Assembly (NCBI GenBank): GCA_030424825.1
Contig: JAUHWE010000309.1
Span: forward strand, 1 to 6,116
Direction: 5' to 3'
Source: Verrucomicrobiia bacterium
GTDB taxonomy: Bacteria; Verrucomicrobiota; Verrucomicrobiia; Opitutales; Opitutaceae
DNA length: 6,116 nt
Shown here: positions 1 to 5,409 of the stretch, one piece after another
How positions within the stretch are numbered: the stretch's first letter is position 1
How the letters are laid out: the number at the start of each line of letters is the position of its first letter
The notes under the pieces: generated by a model
What the model saw: the letters and a program-made list of their open reading frames with translations, nothing else
Told to the model about the DNA's origin: nothing
The model's database searches: none
Made by a program: the position numbers and the translations under genes

Positions 1-973
1 ACGTCCCGTTGTGGTGCACCATTATCGAAAAAGCGTACCGTTTTGACTTACCCGGTTTCAAGGGGATCAAATAGGACTTCTCCTCGATCGCCATGGGCGA
101 AACCTGCAGATCGTGATGGCTCACCATAGGTTCGATACACACAAACGGCATCCCTGGAGGAGACCAAAGATTAACGTTAGGAAAATCGCCCAAATCAAGC
201 GTAAGGTAGGGAGCCTCCCCAGTCCTCCCGACACTGATTCTCCTCGCTTTCATATTTTTCTGGAACATTCCTCCATTGGGAATGCGGGGATCGTCTAAGG
301 CAAAGGAGTCTTCGTTCTTCAAAAAGGGAACTTCCGTTTCCTGAATCAAACTATCCACAATTTCACTACGATTTACGGAAAGCTTTCTGGAGAAACTGAT
401 TTCGTAATCACTTCGGTCCCGTCCCTCTACAAACGGGCAGCTAAACCCAGGATGACCCCCTATAGCGAAGTACATGGTTTCGCGCCCTTCGTTCTCTACC
501 ACAAATTCGTTAGTCAACCGATTCCCCTTCAATCGGTAGATCACTTTGAAGACAAAATCAAATGGGTATCGTTGGCGGGTTTCCTGATTCGACTTCAGTG
601 AAAAGACAACGGACTGCCCATCGCGACGCTTCTCAACCTCAAAATCAGAGTATACCGCCATCCCCATTTTCGGGATTTCGTAGGTGATCCCTTTGTATGT
701 GAAGCGGTTGTCTTTGAAACGAACATTAACCGGAAACATCACCGGGGCACGATTCTCCCAATATTCAGGATCCCCTTGCCACAGGTACTCCGTACCTGAA
801 TCTTTGTGACGCACACTCCAAAGCTCCGCTCCACGCGCGTTAATCGAGACTCGCAACACATCATTTTCAATCGAAACGATCTCGGAACCAATAGCCGTCG
901 CGGGAAACAAGATGTTCCCCAGCAGAAGCGATACGATTGCCGCCCCGTAGGGCCAGCGCTTGCGCTGTGCCAC
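1..973 (-). CDS. Exported aldose 1-epimerase (galactose mutarotase-like), 3' end outside window
   Basis: Likely catalyses anomeric interconversion of a free aldose, in the periplasm. I translated 324 codons without a stop or frameshift; the reading leaves the window near the expected C-terminus. The fold is the LacX/COG2017 type: residues 79-86 hold the F-P-x-x-x-R segment (R85, substrate-binding in the family), 172-177 read GGHPGF (H174, expected general acid) and 278-282 read VCIEP (E281, expected base). Oddly, the family's usual 'HGFaR'-type histidine is Met103 (KMGMA). From the chosen GTG start, residues 3-6 are QRKR followed by a hydrophobic stretch ending near PATA (24-27), a convincing Sec signal peptide. 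An in-frame ATG at 1057 would add 28 unconvincing residues. The gene lies 107 bp after the sulfatase stop on the same strand, so co-transcription is likely. Sugar specificity cannot be read from sequence. Family assignment is firm; exact start is moderate because it lies in a repeat. Confidence 0.85.
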   Translation of the reverse strand, partial: MAQRKRWPYGAAIVSLLLGNILFPATAIGSEIVSIENDVLRVSINARGAELWSVRHKDSGTEYLWQGDPEYWENRAPVMFPVNVRFKDNRFTYKGITYEIPKMGMAVYSDFEVEKRRDGQSVVFSLKSNQETRQRYPFDFVFKVIYRLKGNRLTNEFVVENEGRETMYFAIGGHPGFSCPFVEGRDRSDYEISFSRKLSVNRSEIVDSLIQETEVPFLKNEDSFALDDPRIPNGGMFQKNMKARRISVGRTGEAPYLTLDLGDFPNVNLWSPPGMPFVCIEPMVSHHDLQVSPMAIEEKSYLIPLKPGKSKRYAFSIMVHHNGT

Positions 974-1023
974 GTGAGTTAGAGTTTGACCTCCATACGT
1001 GGCATGGCGAGCGCCAGCCCTAC
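947..1023. repeat. BIME-like pair of REP hairpins, copy 1
   Basis: Two imperfect hairpins point toward each other, each with a GTAG foot at its outer end. Plus-strand unit: GTAG 947-950, lower stem GGC/GCC (951-953, 969-971), upper stem CAGCGC/GCGCTG (954-959, 962-967), loop TT, single bulged T at 968. Minus-strand unit: GTAG 1023-1020, lower stem 1017-1019/1001-1003, upper stem CGCCA/TGGCG (1012-1016, 1005-1009), with the bulge at 1004 in the same place. The upper stems differ in sequence but stay paired, which supports a selected structure. GTAG next to a bulged palindrome is the hallmark of REP sequences mobilised by RAYT (TnpA_REP) proteins; membership here is inference. The element fills the sulfatase-epimerase gap and runs 27 bp into the epimerase reading frame. 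In the epimerase mRNA the two halves can also pair with each other, using G-U wobbles. Confidence 0.75.
990..994 (-). promoter_or_regulatory. Possible Shine-Dalgarno GGAGG for the epimerase, in the spacer between two REP arms
   Basis: On the minus strand GGAGG lies 16 nt before the GTG at 973, longer than the usual 5-9 nt spacing. It falls in the unpaired spacer between the two arms of the repeat, and the GTG itself lies in the second arm. Hairpin folding could shorten the effective distance or hide the start. This is speculative; the motif may simply be repeat sequence. Confidence 0.25.
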
Positions 1024-1080
1024 CTTCGTTGCTTCCAATAATAAAACCCTTCTGCATCACACCGTGGCGAAGGCCCTGCT

Positions 1081-2517
1081 TCAATTCGGGCCCACATCCA
1101 ATTTCTCGCGCCACCGTTCAATCTCCTTTTTCAGGTCTTTGACAACATATTGGTATTGCGGGTTGCGATACTGGTTCTTCAATTCCTGCGGATCCGTTTT
1201 CAAATCCAGCAACTCCCAGCCGGACGCCTCAACCTTTTCAGTCGGATAGTAATGGATCAGCTTATACCGATCCGTTCGTATGCCATAATGGGGTGGCACG
1301 TCTTGGAACTGGAAATCCGGGTGTTCGTAATAGTGATAATACAAGCTTGTCCTCCAACCACGAGGCATCTCCCCTCTGAGAATGGGCCTCAGACTTCTTC
1401 CTTGCATATCTTTCGGAATCGCGACTCCAGCCAAGTCCAGAATAGTAGGAGCGTAATCCACATTGAGCGAATACAAGTCGGTCACACTTCCTGCCTTAAT
1501 TTCTTTGGGATATCGAATCACTAAAGGAATCCGCAACGATTCTTCATCCATCAAGCGTTTGTCGAATCGACCGTGATCCCCGATGAACATCCCATTATCA
1601 GCTGTGTAAATGACTACTGTATCTTCGTCCAAACCTGCCTCTTTGAGAAAGTCCATGAAACGGCCAACGTTCTCGTCTACAGAGACCATCACCCGCATGT
1701 AGTCTTTCACATATTGCTGGTAAAGCCAGTCCTTGAGCTCCTGGCCCTGACGGTCTCCCGGATCCTCCTTATTCATGGCGGCTCCAAAGGCCCGCCATCG
1801 ATTCATCATGTCTGGCACAAGCTGATTGGTCGCATCTTGAACCGACTGGGCTCTCCCTGATTCGTCATCGTTATAGTTCTCTGGATACAGTATTTCCTCC
1901 TCTTCCCAGAGGGAATCGTGTTCCGCTGAAGGCACCCACTGAGCATGCGGCGCCTTGTGGTGATAGCAGAGCATAAAGGGCTTCTCCGGATCTCGACCTT
2001 TTACCCAATCGATGGCGAAGTCCGTAATGATATCCGTCACATAGCCTTCGTGGGTTTTGCGCTCTCCCATTTCGATTAGCACCGGGTTCACATAGACCCC
2101 TTGACCAGGCAGGATATTCCAATAGTCGAATCCCGTAGGATCGCTTTTCAAGTGCCACTTCCCAATCATCGCGGTTTGGTACCCCGCCTCTTGCAGCAGC
2201 TTTGGAAAGGTCTGTTGGCTCCCGTCAAAAATGTCACGGTTGCCCAGTTGCCCATTCTTATGACTGTACTTGCCGGTAAGCAAGGTCGCCCGAGCGGGAG
2301 CGCAAAGCGAGTTGGTACAAAAGCTATTGCGGAAAACAATCCCTTCTTCCCCGATCCGGTCCAAATTCGGAGTGGAAGCTCTTAGGGTGTTGTAGGCCGA
2401 CATCATTTGCGTCGCATGGTCATCCGTCATTATGTAGACGATGTTCGGCCGAGTAGCCGCTGAACAAATACTGCCGATGGCAAGAAGCGACGCTAAAAGC
2501 GGGAGGAAATTTCTCAT
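1081..2517 (-). CDS. Type I (formylglycine-dependent) sulfatase, secreted
   Basis: Hydrolyses sulfate esters, most likely of a sulfated carbohydrate, outside the cytoplasm. The 478-aa protein begins with a Sec signal peptide (hydrophobic residues 4-20, cleavage near SA|AT). The type I active site appears complete: metal-binding DD at 32-33, the C-A-P-A-R signature at 72-76 with Cys72 as the residue converted to formylglycine, GKWH at 119-122 (K120, H122), H-K-A-P-H at 187-191, A-D-N-G at 306-309 and K320. Residues from about 390 resemble the C-terminal DUF4976-type subdomain, including W-E-L-L-D-L near 434-439 and the following T-D-P. Length is normal for the family. It needs a formylglycine-generating or anaerobic maturase encoded elsewhere. 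No Shine-Dalgarno sequence precedes the ATG; a promoter sits so close that a leaderless mRNA is possible. The general look is of N-acetylglucosamine-6-sulfatase-like S1 enzymes, but subfamily and substrate are not determined. Confidence 0.95.
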   Translation of the reverse strand: MRNFLPLLASLLAIGSICSAATRPNIVYIMTDDHATQMMSAYNTLRASTPNLDRIGEEGIVFRNSFCTNSLCAPARATLLTGKYSHKNGQLGNRDIFDGSQQTFPKLLQEAGYQTAMIGKWHLKSDPTGFDYWNILPGQGVYVNPVLIEMGERKTHEGYVTDIITDFAIDWVKGRDPEKPFMLCYHHKAPHAQWVPSAEHDSLWEEEEILYPENYNDDESGRAQSVQDATNQLVPDMMNRWRAFGAAMNKEDPGDRQGQELKDWLYQQYVKDYMRVMVSVDENVGRFMDFLKEAGLDEDTVVIYTADNGMFIGDHGRFDKRLMDEESLRIPLVIRYPKEIKAGSVTDLYSLNVDYAPTILDLAGVAIPKDMQGRSLRPILRGEMPRGWRTSLYYHYYEHPDFQFQDVPPHYGIRTDRYKLIHYYPTEKVEASGWELLDLKTDPQELKNQYRNPQYQYVVKDLKKEIERWREKLDVGPN

Positions 2518-2523
2518 CTGAAT

Positions 2524-2553
2524 AATCTACACTGACCCCATCAAACTTGCCAA
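2524..2553 (-). promoter_or_regulatory. Candidate sigma-70-type promoter for the sulfatase gene
   Basis: On the minus strand TTGGCA (2553-2548; 5 of 6 to the -35 consensus) is followed after 18 nt by TAGATT (2529-2524; 4 of 6 to the -10 consensus). The -10 box ends only 6 nt before the sulfatase ATG, so transcription would begin at or next to the start codon. That fits the absence of a ribosome-binding site. Both boxes are short and could be chance. Confidence 0.3.
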
Positions 2554-2627
2554 GAAACTAAATCGCATCCAAATCGGTCGGCGACCAAGGGTAGCGGCGA
2601 TCTACGAGCACCCATAGAATCACTGAG

Positions 2628-2814
2628 AGAGTGTCCCATGAGTCTCAATCGAAGCACCATATGGGCAGATATTCTCCTGACCATTATCTTGTAGGTCGTC
2701 TCGCCGAGGCGACATTCATCCCAATTGGCGGGTCAACCACCGACAGGTCGGGGTCTCCGACGACCCCGCCCTACACTTTCGATCAATGAGTGAAATCGAC
2801 TTATGGGACACTCT
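2628..2814. mobile_element. MITE-like non-coding element with 17-bp terminal inverted repeats
   Basis: The left end (2628-2644, AGAGTGTCCCATGAGTC) and the reverse complement of the right end (2798-2814, AGAGTGTCCCATAAGTC) match at 16 of 17 positions. Both ends are flanked by CTGAG in direct orientation (2623-2627 and 2815-2819), the pattern of a 5-bp target-site duplication. Because the ends are partly symmetric, a 3-bp TGA duplication (2624-2626, 2816-2818) around a 189-bp element is also possible. Weaker inverted similarity continues inward (ATCGAA-type blocks near both ends). The 187-bp interior encodes no transposase, so movement would need one supplied in trans. TGTCCCAT-type ends recall several DDE insertion-sequence families, but I cannot name the parent. 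Confidence 0.75.
2691..2774. repeat. BIME-like pair of REP hairpins, copy 3, nested in the MITE-like element
   Basis: The segment is bounded by GTAGG (2691-2695) and CCTAC (2770-2774). Behind the left GTAG is an imperfect hairpin, GTCG/CGAC (2695-2698, 2710-2713) with CTCG/CGAG inside it. Behind the right foot, read on the minus strand, is CGGGGTC/GACCCCG (2750-2755 with 2749; 2762-2768) closed by GG/CC, with one bulged base at 2748. The layout, two GTAG-footed bulged hairpins facing inward, is the same as copies 1 and 2, but the stem sequences belong to a different subtype. Its position between the arms of the surrounding element suggests later insertion. Confidence 0.6.
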
Positions 2815-2848
2815 CTGAGAAAAAGCCACAAAGGCTGCACATTTTCCG

Positions 2849-2920
2849 GTAGGGCCAGCGCTCGTGCTGTGCCGCGGTGCCTGATCATCAATTACAGCAC
2901 AGCGCAAGCGGCGCCCTTAC
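2849..2920. repeat. BIME-like pair of REP hairpins, copy 2
   Basis: The left unit has GTAG 2849-2852, lower stem GGC/GCC (2853-2855, 2871-2873), upper stem CAGCGC/GTGCTG (2856-2861, 2864-2869, one G-U pair), loop TC and a bulged T at 2870. It matches the left unit of copy 1 at 25 of 28 positions. The right unit (2895-2920, minus strand) starts GTAAGGGC, keeps GCGCTGTGC, and has a degenerate foot and stem. The unit lies 92 bp upstream of the TIM-barrel ATG and may end up in its 5' leader. Confidence 0.7.
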
Positions 2921-2951
2921 ACCTGAAATTAGTAGTGCATTTTCAGGAAAA

Positions 2952-2980
2952 GGTTGCGGTAATCGCCGTTACCAACAACC
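2952..2980. promoter_or_regulatory. Two-tier inverted repeat, possible operator or leader stem-loop
   Basis: An outer pair GGTTG (2952-2956) / CAACC (2976-2980) surrounds an inner pair GGTAA (2958-2962) / TTACC (2969-2973) with a 6-base centre. It ends 31 bp before the TIM-barrel ATG. The symmetry would suit a dimeric repressor or an RNA hairpin upstream of the start codon. No regulator gene is in the window to support either reading. Confidence 0.35.
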
Positions 2981-3011
2981 AATTAAAATTCCCAATCAAT
3001 TGAATTACGTT

Positions 3012-4142
3012 ATGCCAACAATGCAACCAACCCATCCTACCCCCCGCCGCAACTTTCTGAAAACCCTAGCCGCTGGCGGATTAGCAGTCGCCGCAACCCC
3101 ACTTTCCACCTTCGCTGCCCATCACAAGAAAGCAGGTGTCAAGCTCGGCTACGACAATTTCGCGGTTCGCGCCATGAACTGGATGGTGGAAGACCACTTG
3201 AAGTTTTCAGAAAAGCTAGGAATTGACTCGCTATTCATGTCGGACCTCGACCATTTCAAGAGCCTCGATATGCCCTATCTGCGCGATGTCCGCAAGAAAG
3301 CGGATGACCTGGGAATCGACATCCATATCGGCACCTGGAGCATCTGTCCAACCTCGACTACCTTCAAGGATAAGTGGGGAACGGCGGAAGAACACTTGCG
3401 CCTGTCCATTCGAGTCGCCGAAGCGACTGGATCTCCCGTTGTTAGGGTCATCCTTGGGAACCGTGACGATCGGGGAACAGAAGGCGGCATCATGGCACGC
3501 ATCCAAGACACCGCCAAAGTTTGTCGCGCCTGTCGTACCCAAGCAATGGATGCGGGCATTAAGATCGCCGTTGAAAACCATGCGGGTGACATGCAGGCCC
3601 ACGAAGTCGTGACATTGATCGAAGAAGCGGGAGGCCCCTCCTACATGGGGGCCAACCTGGACGCCGGCAATGCCTCCTGGACCCTCGAAGACCCTTTAGA
3701 GAATTTGGAGATAATGGGGCCCTACGCCGTCACTACCAGTCTGCGGGACTCCGCCATCTGGACCTCAGAAAACGGAACCACTGTCCAGTGGACGGCCATG
3801 GGTGAAGGCAACGTGGATTGGGTAACGTACTTCGAGCGTTTCAAAGCGCTTTGTCCGAACGTTCCCGTACATATAGAAACTATTTCCGGATTCAATCGTG
3901 AGATTCCCTTCTTGGAGGAAGGGTTTATGGACCTTTTTCCGGATATGAAAGCCTCCTCCTTGGCCCGCTACCTCAAGTGGGCCCGCCAAGGCACACCTCG
4001 CGAACCGTGGAAAGCGCCAGTGGGACCCAACGCCGACCGTGCCGATCATAACAAGGATCTCGCGACCCAAGAGTACCAGAAACGTGAAATTGAAGAAAGC
4101 ATTCGCTACTGCAAGTCGATCGGACTCGGGCTCAAAGCTTGA
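3012..4142 (+). CDS. Tat-exported sugar phosphate isomerase/epimerase-family TIM barrel
   Basis: A 376-aa protein of the xylose isomerase-like / AP endonuclease 2 superfamily (PF01261 type), expected to isomerise, epimerise or cleave a sugar or polyol using a divalent metal. Residues 12-17 are RRNFLK, a twin-arginine motif, followed by a hydrophobic region and a likely cleavage site at FAA|HH (36/37). The folded enzyme should therefore be exported. The barrel spans about 44-325. Expected metal-site residues visible are E188 (VENH), D217 (LDAGN) and E289 (HIET). The strand that normally carries H-x-K-D reads S-L-R-D at 243-246, so one usual metal ligand seems replaced. A polar helical tail follows (325-376). 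The ATG at 3012 was chosen because the Tat signal begins there; an ATG at 3021 is equally possible, while extension back to a GTG at 2877 would translate repeat sequence. There is no clear Shine-Dalgarno sequence. Transcribed divergently from the sulfatase. Exact reaction unknown. Confidence 0.9.
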   Translation: MPTMQPTHPTPRRNFLKTLAAGGLAVAATPLSTFAAHHKKAGVKLGYDNFAVRAMNWMVEDHLKFSEKLGIDSLFMSDLDHFKSLDMPYLRDVRKKADDLGIDIHIGTWSICPTSTTFKDKWGTAEEHLRLSIRVAEATGSPVVRVILGNRDDRGTEGGIMARIQDTAKVCRACRTQAMDAGIKIAVENHAGDMQAHEVVTLIEEAGGPSYMGANLDAGNASWTLEDPLENLEIMGPYAVTTSLRDSAIWTSENGTTVQWTAMGEGNVDWVTYFERFKALCPNVPVHIETISGFNREIPFLEEGFMDLFPDMKASSLARYLKWARQGTPREPWKAPVGPNADRADHNKDLATQEYQKREIEESIRYCKSIGLGLKA

Positions 4143-4155
4143 GGGCAGCTTTTTT
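4134..4155 (+). terminator. Weak intrinsic terminator after the TIM-barrel gene
   Basis: AAAGCT (4134-4139) pairs with AGCTTT (4147-4152) across a 7-nt loop, with T residues at 4150-4155. The stem overlaps the TGA stop at 4140-4142. The stem is short and A/T-rich, so termination would be weak. It sits in the 49-bp gap between the convergent TIM-barrel and NHL genes. Confidence 0.4.
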
Positions 4156-4191
4156 ACCAACGTCCTCAAAACACCAAAGAGCTCATTAGCC

Positions 4192-5220
4192 CTACGGTCT
4201 CACTCGAACATACTTCTGTAACTTCCGAGTGCTAGGTTCGCCGCCGTATAGGTTTCCTGCCGCATCGGCAGTGACAAACTCCGCTCCATTGCCCCGAGTA
4301 AATCGCGGGTCTCCGGTTGGAAGCATGATGAAATAGTCGACCCATCCCGAAAGAGCATCACCAATACGGATGCCCATTTCCCAACCGGGATTCTGCACAT
4401 CGTCCGACTCGGAATCGGAAACATAGATTTTATCGTGTTCATCAAAGAACACCCCACTGGGCCTCCCAAACTGAGTCCATTGGGCAACAAAGGTCCCATC
4501 CTGCTCGAAGATCTGCAGCCGATTGTTGAATCGATCTGCCACGAAGAGACGTCCCCGCTTGTCGATCGCCAGCGCATGCAGTGCGTGAAACTCTCCCGGT
4601 CCATAGCCACTCGTCCCCCATTCCCTGAGATAGGTTCCATTCTTTGAATACACCATCACTCGATTGTTGCCATCCGGGTTATGCCCGTCCGCAATAAAGA
4701 TATCCCCATCGTTCCCAATGACAATGTCAGCGGGGGCGTTAAATTGGTAATCCCCCTTCCCTGCTTGGCCCGGGACGCCCAGAGTCATCAAAATCTCGCC
4801 AGACGCGCTAAACTTCACGACTTTATGACCCCGCGTCCCCTCAGGAGTCCGATCCGGTCGGACCGCATCCGTCACCCAAACATTGCTGTCTTCATCGATG
4901 AAAATCCCATGCGGCCAGATAAACATCCCTCCGCCAAAACTCTGCACGACATTCCCCTCCGCATCGAATTTTAGTATAGGATCCAGATCGGAATCGAGAC
5001 ACTCGTTACCAAACCGTTCGGGTTCGGTGGCGTCACATCGGATAACTGCCCAGATATGGACCCCATCCGGGTCAACCTGTACATCCCCAACTGCTCCCAT
5101 CACTCTGCCATCCGGAAGCTTAGCCCAATCGTCTACTGCTCGATAAGGGTTGGGGTAAGGCTGTCCATGGACGAGAGAGACGAGTGTGATTAGGGTAAGG
5201 AAAACGAGTGAGCTTTTCAT
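4192..5220 (-). CDS. Secreted NHL-repeat beta-propeller, PAL-like
   Basis: A 342-aa protein with a Sec signal peptide (hydrophobic residues 4-18, probable cleavage near VHG|Q). The rest is a series of NHL-type blades, each with a hydrophobic strand, 'D..G.I.V.D' and 'N.R....' pattern, for example 104-118, 162-178, 215-238 and 255-270. The layout resembles the peptidyl-alpha-hydroxyglycine alpha-amidating lyase (PAL) branch: R61 (VIRCD), H104 (WPHG) and H215 (LHAL) line up with conserved PAL Arg and His positions. The catalytic tyrosine block of PAL reads G-H-N-P-D-G-N-N-R (179-187), so amidating lyase activity is doubtful. Environmental homologues of this shape are usually of unknown function, often thought to bind or cleave small sugars or act as scaffolds. 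An AGG lies 12-10 nt before the ATG, partly overlapping the stop of the small ORF. Convergent with the TIM-barrel gene and likely co-transcribed with the small ORF and oxidoreductase gene upstream. Confidence 0.88.
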   Translation of the reverse strand: MKSSLVFLTLITLVSLVHGQPYPNPYRAVDDWAKLPDGRVMGAVGDVQVDPDGVHIWAVIRCDATEPERFGNECLDSDLDPILKFDAEGNVVQSFGGGMFIWPHGIFIDEDSNVWVTDAVRPDRTPEGTRGHKVVKFSASGEILMTLGVPGQAGKGDYQFNAPADIVIGNDGDIFIADGHNPDGNNRVMVYSKNGTYLREWGTSGYGPGEFHALHALAIDKRGRLFVADRFNNRLQIFEQDGTFVAQWTQFGRPSGVFFDEHDKIYVSDSESDDVQNPGWEMGIRIGDALSGWVDYFIMLPTGDPRFTRGNGAEFVTADAAGNLYGGEPSTRKLQKYVRVRP

Positions 5221-5228
5221 ACTTCAAC

Positions 5229-5366
5229 CTAAAATAAGGGCATGAGAAGCGTCAACCCAGCACACCACCGGTCCCTAGCACTGCTCAGTGAAAGCAGAAC
5301 ACCCCCGAAGATTAATAAAGGCAGGAATGAGGAAATCATGAAAAGCAATATTAGGAGTAGTTTCAT
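5229..5366 (-). CDS. Small hydrophobic membrane protein, hypothetical (45 aa)
   Basis: The reading frame starts at an ATG (5366) and stops at TAG (5231-5229), 8 nt before the NHL gene start. A GGGG run lies 4 nt upstream of the ATG, a usable ribosome-binding site and stronger than those of the neighbours. Residues 2-9 are KLLLILLF and the hydrophobic run continues to about residue 27. A short polar patch (A-R-D-R-W, 30-34) follows, then a second hydrophobic tail ending L-M-P-L-F. This fits one or two membrane segments, or a signal-like leader peptide. It lies 43 nt after the oxidoreductase stop on the same strand, so all three genes could form one transcript. I recognise no family. The favourable points are the start signal, tight spacing and composition; a short frame could still arise by chance. 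Confidence 0.5.
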   Translation of the reverse strand: MKLLLILLFMISSFLPLLIFGGVLLSLSSARDRWCAGLTLLMPLF

Positions 5367-5409
5367 ACCACCCCAAATTCCGCTTAACAACATTGGCGTA
5401 ACAAATTCG

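Larger units (their letters stand above)
2518..3011. other. Divergent intergenic region carrying nested repeats and regulatory candidates
   Basis: This 494-bp gap separates the divergently transcribed sulfatase and TIM-barrel genes. From left to right it holds a candidate sulfatase promoter (2524-2553), a MITE-like element (2628-2814) containing a REP pair (2691-2774), a second REP pair (2849-2920) and a dyad (2952-2980). Short reading frames here are explained by the repeats and show no protein-like features. No clear -35/-10 pair was found for the TIM-barrel gene. Confidence 0.8.

Noticed and set aside
113..298. Plus-strand 61-codon reading frame
   Set aside because: Lies wholly opposite the epimerase coding sequence, has no recognisable features, and the minus-strand frame shows clear homology.
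947..1023. Rho-independent terminator between sulfatase and epimerase
   Set aside because: The hairpins are strong but no T-run follows on the minus strand, and the GTAG-footed layout is explained better as a REP pair.
974..1057. N-terminal extension of the epimerase to an ATG at 1057
   Set aside because: The frame is open, but the 28 added residues lie in repeat sequence and would bury the signal peptide; kept only as an alternative.
2628..2814. CRISPR-like or tandem repeat array in the intergenic region
   Set aside because: The repeats are inverted pairs, not regularly spaced direct repeats with unique spacers.
2716..2907. 63-codon minus-strand frame across the MITE end and the REP pair
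   Set aside because: Runs through two unrelated repeats, has no start signal and no protein-like features.
2877..3011. N-terminal extension of the TIM-barrel gene to a GTG at 2877
   Set aside because: The extra 45 codons would translate part of a REP pair and the dyad; the twin-arginine signal begins right after the ATG at 3012.
3231..3602. Long minus-strand and alternative plus-strand frames inside the TIM-barrel gene
   Set aside because: Shadow frames of a gene with well-supported family motifs; their translations look compositionally random.
4187..4195. A further GTAGGGC (minus strand) at the NHL stop codon, resembling a REP foot
   Set aside because: No hairpin follows the GTAG in either direction; a 7-base match can be chance.
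4192..5220. Calling the NHL gene a true peptidyl-glycine alpha-amidating lyase
   Set aside because: Only part of the PAL active site is visible and the tyrosine block is replaced.
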